From NCBI RefSeq assembly GCF_900141905.1, contig NZ_FQZF01000012.1, forward strand, positions 91,608 to 155,607: DNA of 64,000 nucleotides. Direction: 5' to 3'. Shown here in pieces: positions 28,644 through 36,161 of this stretch (position 1 is its first letter; the number at the start of each line of letters is the position of its first letter). A program made the translations under genes and the position numbers. The stretch is from Muricoccus roseus. GTDB taxonomy: Bacteria; Pseudomonadota; Alphaproteobacteria; Acetobacterales; Acetobacteraceae. The notes under the pieces are model-generated. The model was given only the letters and a program-made list of their open reading frames with translations. It had not been told where the DNA came from and ran no database searches.

Positions 28644-28881
28644 TTCTGATCTGTTGGTTTGTCCCGGGGAGAGGAAGAAAGAATTCTTCCTCTCCCCGGG
28701 CCCCTCACCATCATCTTTTCTATCAGTTTGGAATCACGGGGCTGACGGTGCGCCTCGGGTCATGGACCCGAGGCGACTGCAAGAGCCCCCTCACCAGAGA
28801 CCCTACCGATCCGGAGCATCCAGGGCAGTCAGACGGGGTTCCAAGGGCCTCAGGCCCTTGGCGCGTGAGGGCGGAGCCCTC
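28644..28881 (+). repeat. Dispersed multi-hairpin repeat, copy A (most complete)
   Basis: Within the 343-base gap between the threonine aldolase start and the LysR stop lies an element with four stem-loops. SL1 (28663-28700) is a perfect 17-bp stem with loop AGAA. SL2 (28751-28775) is 11 bp, arms cgcctcgggtc/gacccgaggcg, loop atg. SL3 (28841-28861) has arms ccaagggcct/aggcccttgg. SL4 (28867-28881) has arms gagggc/gccctc. The same modules recur near 21.3 and 63.8 kb. No protein is conserved across copies. No terminal direct repeats or target duplication are obvious. The family is not one I recognise. Confidence 0.88.
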
Positions 28882-28903
28882 AACGGCAAGACCTCCGCCT
28901 TTC

Positions 28904-29806
28904 CTACCGGGGAGTGCCAGGGCTCCCCTTCACGAAATCCACGAAGGCCCGCAGCGCGGCCGGCATGTGACGGCGGGACGGGTAGTAGAGGAAGGGCCCG
29001 TCGAAGGGCGGCAGCCAGTCGTCCAGCACCGTCACCAGCTGCCCGGCCTCCAGCGCCGGCCGGGCCCAGCCATCGAAGGTGACGTAGAAACCCAGGCCTT
29101 CGATGGCCGCCGCGATGCCGAGCTGCGCATCCGTCGTGATGAGCGGTCCCTCCGGCCGGATCGTCACCACCTCACCGTCCCGCTCGAACTCCCAGGGCAG
29201 CATGGTGCCGTTGCCGAAGCGCGTGCGGATGCAGGGAAGGCGCAGCAGGGCCTGCGGCTCGGCCGGCCGGCCCGTCCTCGCGATCAGCGCGGGGGAGGCG
29301 ACGACAACGTAGCGCTGCGTGCCGCCCAGCGGCACCGCGATCATGTCGCGGGCCAGGCTTTCACCGTAGCGCACGCCCGCATCGTAGCCGGCGCTCACGA
29401 TATCCACGAAGCCACTCTCCGAGGTGACGTCCATCACCACCCGCGGATGCAGAGGCACGAAGCGGGTGATCAGCGGGGCGAGGACGAGCTGGGTGGCTGG
29501 CGGCGGGGCATTGATCCGCAGGAGGCCAGAGACGGCGGCCGCCCCCTCCCCGGCCGCGTCCAGCGCGGCGGCGATCTCGCCCAGGGCCGGGCGTAGCCGT
29601 GCCAGGAGCCCGGCCCCGACCTCGGTTGTCCTCACGCTGCGCGTGGTGCGGTTGAGGAGCCGCGCTCCCACGCGGTCTTCCAGAGCCCGAATGCGCTCCG
29701 TGGCGCTGGAGGGGGAGATGCGCAGTTCCGTCGCGGCGCGGCGGAAGCTGCCATGCCGCGCCACCGCCTCCAGCAGCTCCAGATCCTCCAGCGACGCCCT
29801 GATCAT
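28904..29806 (-). CDS. LysR-family transcriptional regulator
   Basis: This 300-residue regulator has an N-terminal winged helix: LEDLELLEAVARHGSFRRAA, then TERIRALEDRVGARLLNRTT, the LysR signature. A periplasmic-binding-protein-like effector domain follows (about 90-290). It is transcribed away from the aldo/keto reductase, with 97 bases between the starts, the classical arrangement for control of the divergent gene. The effector is unknown. Confidence 0.9.
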   Translation of the reverse strand: MIRASLEDLELLEAVARHGSFRRAATELRISPSSATERIRALEDRVGARLLNRTTRSVRTTEVGAGLLARLRPALGEIAAALDAAGEGAAAVSGLLRINAPPPATQLVLAPLITRFVPLHPRVVMDVTSESGFVDIVSAGYDAGVRYGESLARDMIAVPLGGTQRYVVVASPALIARTGRPAEPQALLRLPCIRTRFGNGTMLPWEFERDGEVVTIRPEGPLITTDAQLGIAAAIEGLGFYVTFDGWARPALEAGQLVTVLDDWLPPFDGPFLYYPSRRHMPAALRAFVDFVKGSPGTPR

Positions 29807-29903
29807 TCGCGAGTCCCGAACAGCTCATGCAGATCATACGGGATTAAGCCTGGGCCGGCGTCAGCGCATATCCGGGCCACCCCCTCTGGAAAGGAGCCCT
29901 CCC

Positions 29904-30905
29904 ATGGAACAGCGCCGCCTCGGTAGCACCGGCCCCCTCGTGTCCGCCCTCGGCCTCGGCTGCATGGGCATGTCCGACCTCTATGGCCCGGCCGACCGTG
30001 CGGAGGGTCTCGCGACCATCGCCATGGCGGTGGAGCGCGGCATGACCCTGCTCGACACCGGCGACTTCTACGGCATGGGCCACAACGAGATGCTGATCGG
30101 CGAGGCGTTGCGCAGCCTCCCGCGCGAAAGCCTCGCCATCAGCGTCAAGTTCGGCGCCCTGCGCGGCCCGGACGGGGAATGGAACGGCTATGATTCCCGC
30201 CCCGCCGCCATCCGCAACTTCGTCGCCTATTCCCTCCGCCGCCTGGGCACCGATTACATCGACATCTACCGCCCCGCGCGGCTCGACCCGGACGTGCCGA
30301 TCGAGGAGAGCGTCGGCGCGATGGCCGAGCTCGTGAAGCAGGGCCATATCCGCCATATCGGCCTTTCCGAGGTCGGCGCCGCGACGATCCGCCGCGCCCA
30401 TGCCGTCCACCCGATCAGCGACTTGCAGATCGAGTACTCCCTCCTCTCCCGCGGGATCGAGGAGGACATCCTCCCCACCTGCCGCGAGCTGGGCATCGGC
30501 GTCACGGCCTATGGCGTGCTCTCCCGCGGGCTCATCAGCGGGCATTGGTCGAAGAACCCGAATGCGGGCGGCGACTTCCGCGCCTTCTCCCCGCGTTTCC
30601 AGGGCGAGAACCTGGACCGCAACCTGGCCCTGGCCGAGGCACTGGGCCGGGTCGCCGAAGCGCGCGGGGTGACCCCGGCGCAGATCGCCATCGCCTGGGT
30701 GGCCTCGCGCGGGTCCGACATCGTGCCGCTGGTCGGCGCCCGCCGTCGCGACCGGCTGGAGGAAGCCCTGGGCGCCCTCTCCGTTGCGTTGGACGAAGCG
30801 GCCCTGGCGGCCATCGAAGCCGCCATCCCGCCCGGCGCCGCGGCTGGCGCCCGCTACCCCGAAGCCCAGCTGGCCCATATGGACAGCGAGCGCCCGAGGG
30901 GCTGA
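29904..30905 (+). CDS. Aldo/keto reductase with altered catalytic tetrad
   Basis: This 333-residue (beta/alpha)8 NADPH-dependent oxidoreductase has MEQRRLGSTGPLVSALGLGC, Asp51 and Tyr56 in LLDTGDFYGMGHNE, and Lys82 in ISVKFG. The usual histidine of the tetrad (family pattern LYxxHR) is replaced: the segment reads IDIYRPARLDPDVP, with Ala125 at the His position. NADPH-site features VPLVGARRRDRLEEALGAL are intact. An AAGGAG lies 7 bases before the ATG. It is probably regulated by the divergent LysR gene. Confidence 0.88.
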   Translation: MEQRRLGSTGPLVSALGLGCMGMSDLYGPADRAEGLATIAMAVERGMTLLDTGDFYGMGHNEMLIGEALRSLPRESLAISVKFGALRGPDGEWNGYDSRPAAIRNFVAYSLRRLGTDYIDIYRPARLDPDVPIEESVGAMAELVKQGHIRHIGLSEVGAATIRRAHAVHPISDLQIEYSLLSRGIEEDILPTCRELGIGVTAYGVLSRGLISGHWSKNPNAGGDFRAFSPRFQGENLDRNLALAEALGRVAEARGVTPAQIAIAWVASRGSDIVPLVGARRRDRLEEALGALSVALDEAALAAIEAAIPPGAAAGARYPEAQLAHMDSERPRG

Positions 30906-30922
30906 TCCGCCCGCCCTTCGAT

Positions 30923-30954
30923 CTGGGCACGAAACATCATTGTTTCGCGCCCAG
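30923..30954 (-). terminator. Long stem-loop after the aldo/keto reductase gene
   Basis: Arms ctgggcacgaaaca and tgtttcgcgcccag flank a tcat loop. The 14-bp stem has one A/C mismatch on the plus strand that becomes a G-U wobble on the minus strand. It begins 17 bases after the reductase stop. The following gttgtatctt is only weakly T-rich, so a terminator role is plausible but not certain. The remaining 214 bases to the next gene show nothing else clear. Confidence 0.45.
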
Positions 30955-31168
30955 GTTGTATCTTGACGGAGAATTTCGCCCGCAGCAAAGCGATGGACTT
31001 GGCTTTTCAGGCTCCCGGCCCAGGGAGGATGCCCGGGGCGATCGCGATACCTGGCTCCCGGCCGGCCCGCGCGCCCCCCCCTCCGCATCCGCCCGGCCTC
31101 CGTCAGCCTGGCCCCGCACAAGCACCGCACCGGCCGGCGCCGGGTCAGCGGTGAGGAGGAACACGCGC

Positions 31169-33535
31169 ATGGCTCAGTATCCATCGCTCATCACCCTCGG
31201 CGCGCTGGACGGGACGACGGGCCTCCGGCTCGCCGGGGCCCTCGCCGGCGACCGCGCCGGCAGCTCCGTCGCCTCCGCCGGAGACGTGAACGGCGACGGG
31301 CTGGAGGACATCCTGATCGGTGCGCTCGGGGCGAATGGCGGGGCCGGCGCGGCCTACATCGTCTTCGGCCGCCAGGGCGGCCCGCCGGCCGACCTCTCCC
31401 TGGCCACGCTCGATGGCACCAACGGCTTCCGCGTCGATGGCGGCGGGGGCAGCCTCCTCGCGGGCAGCTCCGTCTCCTCGGCCGGCGACATCAACGGCGA
31501 CGGCTTCGACGACATCCTCATCGGCGCGCCGGGCACGCTGGGGCAGACGGGCGCGACCTATGTCATCTACGGCCAGGCCGGCCCCTTCGACCCCTCGGTG
31601 AACCTCGCCTCGCTCGACGGCACGAACGGCGTCCGCATCCTCGGCCAGCCCTCCTCGAGCGCCGGCCAGTCCGTCTCCTCCGCCGGGGACGTGAATGGCG
31701 ACGGGATCGACGACTTCATCATCGGCGCCCCGGATGCCACCTGGATCGGCCTGCCCTTCGGCGCCGTCCATGTCGTCTTCGGCACGGCCGACGGCATGCC
31801 GGCCGATCTGTCCCTGGACAGCCTGGATGGCACGAACGGGTTCCGCATCAACGGCGCCACCCCCTTCTCCCGGACCGGAGCCTCCGTCTCCTCGGCGGGG
31901 GATGTGAACGGGGACGGTTTCGACGACCTCCTAATCGGCGCACCCAATGGCCTCGGCAGCGATTCGGGCAGCGGCGCGGCCTATGTGCTCTTCGGGCGCG
32001 CGAGTGGCTTCACGTCCGACATGCTGTTCAGCGGGCTGGATGGCACGAACGGCTTCCGCATCCCCGGTGCCGCGGCCGGGGACCGGCTCGGCACCTCCGT
32101 CGCCTCGGCGGGCGACGTGAATGGCGACGGATATGACGACATCATCGTCGGCCGCCCGGTCGCACAAGGCGGAAACCCCACCGCCGCCTATGTCGTGCTC
32201 GGCCATGCGGGCAGCTTCCTCGCGGATCTGCCGCCGGCCACCCTCTTGGGCCTCAACGGCTTCTCCATCAGCGCGCCCTTCTCCTTCGACGCGGCGGGCA
32301 CCTCGGTCGCCTCCGCCGGGGACGTCAACGGTGATGGCTTCGACGACCTCCTGATCGGTGCGCCAGGCCCGAGCGGCGGTTTCCTGCTCGGCAGCACCTA
32401 TGTGGTCTTCGGCCAGGCCTTCAGCTTCCCGGTCGTGGATCTCGGTACGCTGGACGGGACGAACGGCTTCCGTCTCGGGGGCGAGCAGCCCGGCGACATG
32501 GCCGGCCTGTCCGTCTCCTCGGCCGGGGACGTGAACGGCGACGGGTTCGACGATCTCGCCGTCGGCGCGAACGCCTCCAGCCTCGGTGGCGCGGGCAGCG
32601 GCGCGGCCTACATCATCTATGGCCGCGCGCCCGACACGGCGGTGAACCGCTCGGGCACCAACGCGGACCAGACCCTGGCCGGCGGCGCCTTCGACGACAC
32701 GCTGGACGGCGCCGGCGGGGCGGACCGTCTTTTCGGCGGCGCGGGCAACGACACCTATTTCGTCGACAATGCGGGCGACGAGCTGCGCGAGGAGGCGGGC
32801 GCCGGCGGCGACGTGGTCTGGGCGAGCACGGGCTGGACCCTGGGCGCCGGCCAGGCCGTGGAGGTCATCCGCGCCAATGCCGGGGCGTCCGGCATCACCC
32901 TCACCGGGAACGAGCTGGCCAACTGGCTCGTCAGCGGCGCCGGGGAGGACGTGCTCGCCGGGGGTCTCGGCAATGACAGCTTCCACGTGAATGACGCGGG
33001 GGACCAGGTGATCGAGGCCGCGGGGGGCGGCACGGACACGGTCATCGCCTATGTCAGCTACGCCCTGGCCAGCGGCCAGGAGATCGAGGTGCTGCGCGCG
33101 AATCCCGAAGCAGCGGGGCTGATGCTCACGGGCAACGAGTTCGCCAACCGCGTCATCGGCGCGGATGGCATCGACATCCTGGTCGGCGGCCTTGGCCAGG
33201 ACACCCTGACCGGCGGCGCCGGCGAGGACAGCTTCCTGTTCCAGAGCCTCGCGGACAGCCTCGCCAGCGCGTCCCGCGACCTCATCAGCGATTTCGTCTC
33301 GGGTGAGGACCGGATCAACCTCTCCGCCCTCCAGGCGGTGGAGGGCGCCGAGCTGGACCAGGCCTTCACCTTCCTCGGCACCGGCGGCTTCACCAAGCAG
33401 GCGGGCCAGTTGCACCAGATCACAGCGGGCTCGAACACCATCGTCGAAGGTGATGTGAACGGCGATGCCAGGGCCGACTTCCAGATCCTCATCAAGGGCC
33501 ACCTCACCCTCCAGCACGCCGACTTCGTGCTGTAG
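31169..33535 (+). CDS. Secreted FG-GAP beta-propeller/RTX calcium-binding protein
   Basis: This 788-residue protein has no N-terminal signal peptide. Residues about 1-490 hold seven FG-GAP (integrin-alpha-like) repeats, each with a calcium loop such as SAGDVNGDGFDDLLIGAP, which fits a seven-bladed propeller. Residues about 510-700 hold RTX-type repeats (DRLFGGAGNDTYFVDNAGDE, EDVLAGGLGNDSFHV, DTLTGGAGEDSFLF). The end (DLISDFVSGEDRINLSAL ... FQILIKGHLTL ... ADFVL) matches the serralysin-type C-terminal secretion domain. Export by a type I secretion system is inferred; no such transporter is in the window. A GAGGAGGA lies 8 bases before the ATG. Confidence 0.85.
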   Translation: MAQYPSLITLGALDGTTGLRLAGALAGDRAGSSVASAGDVNGDGLEDILIGALGANGGAGAAYIVFGRQGGPPADLSLATLDGTNGFRVDGGGGSLLAGSSVSSAGDINGDGFDDILIGAPGTLGQTGATYVIYGQAGPFDPSVNLASLDGTNGVRILGQPSSSAGQSVSSAGDVNGDGIDDFIIGAPDATWIGLPFGAVHVVFGTADGMPADLSLDSLDGTNGFRINGATPFSRTGASVSSAGDVNGDGFDDLLIGAPNGLGSDSGSGAAYVLFGRASGFTSDMLFSGLDGTNGFRIPGAAAGDRLGTSVASAGDVNGDGYDDIIVGRPVAQGGNPTAAYVVLGHAGSFLADLPPATLLGLNGFSISAPFSFDAAGTSVASAGDVNGDGFDDLLIGAPGPSGGFLLGSTYVVFGQAFSFPVVDLGTLDGTNGFRLGGEQPGDMAGLSVSSAGDVNGDGFDDLAVGANASSLGGAGSGAAYIIYGRAPDTAVNRSGTNADQTLAGGAFDDTLDGAGGADRLFGGAGNDTYFVDNAGDELREEAGAGGDVVWASTGWTLGAGQAVEVIRANAGASGITLTGNELANWLVSGAGEDVLAGGLGNDSFHVNDAGDQVIEAAGGGTDTVIAYVSYALASGQEIEVLRANPEAAGLMLTGNEFANRVIGADGIDILVGGLGQDTLTGGAGEDSFLFQSLADSLASASRDLISDFVSGEDRINLSALQAVEGAELDQAFTFLGTGGFTKQAGQLHQITAGSNTIVEGDVNGDARADFQILIKGHLTLQHADFVL

Positions 33536-33551
33536 GCGCTGCTAGGGGCTG

Positions 33552-34721
33552 CTAGGGGCTGGCCTCCGCGCCGGCCCGCTCGGCCTTCTTCTGCCGGGCC
33601 TTCGCCGCCGCCCGCTTCGGTGCGGGCGGCGCCTTCACCGTCTTCAGCCGGGCGAGCAGGGCCAGCACCGCCGCCTCCTCCGGCCGCAGGCTCTCCATCT
33701 CCTCGCGGAGCTCCTCATCGGCCGCCTCGGCGATCTCCAGCGCGAGCTGCCCGGCCATGTAGCCCTCCAGCAGGTCGGGATGGACATAGCACTTGCGGCA
33801 GACGGTCGGCGTGTTCCCGAGGCGCGAGGAAACCTGCTCGATCGCCGCCCGGATGTTCCGCTTGGCCGCCGCCTGGCTGTCGAAGGTCTCGAACTCCCGC
33901 AGCGCCAGAGCGGCCATCACCGTGCCGGCCCAGGTGCGGAAGTCCTTGGCCGTGATCTCGCGCCCGGTGATCTCCCGCAGGTATTCGTTCACGTCGCCGG
34001 AGGTGACGTCATGCGGTGTTCCGTCCTCATCCGTATAGGCGAAGAGCTCCTGCCCCGGCAGGTCCTGGCAGTCCCGCACCACCTTGGCCACGCGCCGGTC
34101 CTGCACCCCCAGCTTCCAGGTCTTGCCGCTCTTGCCCTTGAAGGCGAAGCGCATGGTGCCGCCCTCCACCTTCACATGCCGGTTGCGCAGCGTGGTCAGG
34201 CCGAAGGAGCCGTTCTCCTTCGCATAGTCGTCATTGCCCACGCGGATCAGCGTCGTCTCCAGCAGGCGCACGATGGTGGCGAGCACCTTCTCCCGCGGCA
34301 GCCCCTTGCGGCCGAGATCGGCCGCCACCCGCGCGCGGATGGCCGGCAGGGCCGCCGCAAACTCCGCCATATGCTCGTATTTCGTCGCGTCCCGCGTCTC
34401 GCGCCAGCGCGGGTGGTAGCGGTACTGCTTGCGCCCGCGCGCATCCCGCCCCGTGGCCTGGATATGCCCGTTCGCCAAAGGGCAGATCCACACATCCGCA
34501 TAGGCCGGGGGGATGGCCAGCGAGCGGATTCGCTCCAGCACCGCCTCGTCCTTGATCTCCGCGCCCGACGCGTCGCGATAGACGAAGCCCTCCCCCCGGG
34601 GCTCACGGGTGATGCCGGGCCTGGAATCGCTGACATAGCGTAGTCCCGCCGCCCGTGCGGCCTCGCGCGGGTCGACGATGATCTCGCCCGCATCCGGGTC
34701 GTTGTTCGAATCACGTGGCAT
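33552..34721 (-). CDS. DNA topoisomerase IB
   Basis: This poxvirus-like type IB topoisomerase relaxes supercoils through a 3'-phosphotyrosyl intermediate. In 389 residues it shows YRYHPRWRETRDATKYEHMA, GNDDYAKENGSFGLTTLRNR, the catalytic block with RxxR-type elements, KDFRTWAGTVMAALAL, and the probable nucleophile tyrosine in TPTVCRKCYVHP. The tail is Lys/Ala-rich. The start is MPRDSNNDPDAGEIIVDPRE; a 57-codon upstream extension is unsupported. It ends 16 bases from the convergent FG-GAP gene. Confidence 0.88.
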   Translation of the reverse strand: MPRDSNNDPDAGEIIVDPREAARAAGLRYVSDSRPGITREPRGEGFVYRDASGAEIKDEAVLERIRSLAIPPAYADVWICPLANGHIQATGRDARGRKQYRYHPRWRETRDATKYEHMAEFAAALPAIRARVAADLGRKGLPREKVLATIVRLLETTLIRVGNDDYAKENGSFGLTTLRNRHVKVEGGTMRFAFKGKSGKTWKLGVQDRRVAKVVRDCQDLPGQELFAYTDEDGTPHDVTSGDVNEYLREITGREITAKDFRTWAGTVMAALALREFETFDSQAAAKRNIRAAIEQVSSRLGNTPTVCRKCYVHPDLLEGYMAGQLALEIAEAADEELREEMESLRPEEAAVLALLARLKTVKAPPAPKRAAAKARQKKAERAGAEASP

Positions 34722-34788
34722 GGCGTCGTCCCTGTCCGGGAGGGAAGCGGCCCGCCAGGCCCCTGGTTTCAGAACAGCGGCCGGGGCG

Positions 34789-35145
34789 TCAGCCCACCCG
34801 GCCCCAGGCCCGTCCGCCATTCGGCGCCGGGCAGCCGCAGGCATCCCCGGCGGAGAGCGTGCGGTCGAGCGGGCAGATATAGGCGCCGGCATAGCAGGTC
34901 TGCCCCGGAGGCCGGGGCGGCACCACTACTACCGGCGGCGGCGCATAGGCCGGATAGGGCGGCACGGTCCAGGCCGGCGGTGGCACGGGATAGGCGTAGG
35001 GATACGGGTAGGGATAGGCGGGATAGACCGGATAGGCTGGCCCGAACCCGAAACCAAAGGTCACCTGTGCCTCGGCCGGTGCGGTGGAAAGGAAGGGCAA
35101 CGCCGCCAGCGCCGCCGCCAGGAAAAGGCGTCTGAGCTCGGTCAT
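34789..35145 (-). CDS. Small secreted Pro/Tyr-rich protein
   Basis: This 118-residue protein has a clear signal peptide (LFLAAALAALPFLSTAPAEA, cleavage near AEAQV). About 55 residues of alternating Tyr-Pro follow (YPVYPAYPYPYPYAYPVPPP), then a Cys-containing C-terminus (QTCYAGAYICPLDR, DACGCPAPNG) with four cysteines that could form two disulfides. The family is not recognised and the function is unknown. It lies between an alpha/beta hydrolase and topoisomerase IB, all on the minus strand. Confidence 0.72.
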   Translation of the reverse strand: MTELRRLFLAAALAALPFLSTAPAEAQVTFGFGFGPAYPVYPAYPYPYPYAYPVPPPAWTVPPYPAYAPPPVVVVPPRPPGQTCYAGAYICPLDRTLSAGDACGCPAPNGGRAWGRVG

Positions 35146-35184
35146 GTCGCCGAGATGGGAAAGCCCGGCGGCGGCCGGAAGGCC

Positions 35185-35889
35185 TCAGCCCAGCCAGTCC
35201 CGCATCATCGCGGTCACGACCTCCGGCGCTTCCATGGGCTGGAGATGCGCGCAGCCCGGCACACGCCGCAGCACGGCTCCCCGAATGGCCTCGGCCATCT
35301 CCTCCGCCAGCTCCGGCGGGGTGAGGATATCCGCCTCCCCCACCCCGACCAGGGTGGGCACCGCGATGCAGCGGAGGTCGCCGCGCGAATCGGGCCGCCC
35401 GAGGATGGCTGACTGCTGCCGCAGGAAGGCGTCGCGCCCGACGCGCTCGGCCATGGCCATCACCTCGGCGGCCAGCGGCCCGGACTGATGATCCTGGTGC
35501 AGGAGACGGGGAAGCAGCCGCGGCGTGACCCCCCGGAACTGGCCGGAGCGGGTGAGCGACATGAGCCCCTTCCGCTGGCGTGACTGCTCCGGCGTGTCCG
35601 GCCGGGCGGAGGTATCGAAGAGCGCGAGGCGTTCCACCCGCCCGGGCACCTGCCGCATCACCTCCAGCGCCACATAGCCGCCCATGGAAAGCCCGGCGAC
35701 GGCGAAGCGAGCCGCGCCCGCCCCATCCATGGCCGCCACCGCCCGCGCCGCCATGGCGGCGAGGTTGTCATCCCGGGTGAGGTCTGCCACCACGGGGGCG
35801 GCGATATCGGCAAGCCCGGCCGCCTGGTCCCGCCAGAGCCGCTCGTCACAGAGCAGGCCGGGCAGGAGGAGGAGGGGCAGGACAGTCAT
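35185..35889 (-). CDS. Alpha/beta-fold hydrolase
   Basis: This 234-residue hydrolase reads TVLPLLLLPGLLCDERLWRD (oxyanion loop), VAGLSMGGYVALEVMRQ (nucleophile elbow, Ser), VGVGEADILTPPELAEEMA (acid), and PGCAHLQPMEAPEVV (histidine). It resembles the short MhpC/BioH-like group; the substrate is unknown. The long upstream reading frame is not supported because the fold starts at this ATG. It diverges from the helicase gene across 272 bases. Confidence 0.83.
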   Translation of the reverse strand: MTVLPLLLLPGLLCDERLWRDQAAGLADIAAPVVADLTRDDNLAAMAARAVAAMDGAGAARFAVAGLSMGGYVALEVMRQVPGRVERLALFDTSARPDTPEQSRQRKGLMSLTRSGQFRGVTPRLLPRLLHQDHQSGPLAAEVMAMAERVGRDAFLRQQSAILGRPDSRGDLRCIAVPTLVGVGEADILTPPELAEEMAEAIRGAVLRRVPGCAHLQPMEAPEVVTAMMRDWLG

Positions 35890-35947
35890 CCCGCGTGTCA
35901 AACATGGCGGCACCGCGGGCGCAACCGCCCGGAATGGCCGTTCAACC

Positions 35948-35976
35948 TTGCATCCCGGACGTTGCGGGCGCATATC
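35948..35976 (+). promoter_or_regulatory. Candidate promoter for the DEAD-box helicase gene
   Basis: TTGCAT (35948-35953), a 17-base spacer and CATATC (35971-35976) form a weak sigma-70-like match. The predicted transcript would have a leader of about 180 bases before the TTG start at 36162, with GC-rich stems such as cctgcc/ggcagg. The match is by eye only. Confidence 0.25.
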
Positions 35977-36161
35977 GCGCGCACGCGGCTGCGTGCCGCG
36001 CGGCCGTGATTCCTGCCCCGAGGCAGGGGCGGCCGCGCCACGCCGGACCATAGGCCGGGCGCTTCCGGCCATGCCGCACGGCGCCCGACCCCTTTGACGA
36101 CGCAGCCCGACTTTCGCCGCCCCCGCCGGAACCGGCCGGGCGGCGGCACAGGAACACACGC

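Noticed and set aside
29807..29903. LysR-type operator in the divergent gap
   Set aside because: Only a weak atc-N6-gat element is seen; no convincing T-N11-A dyad.
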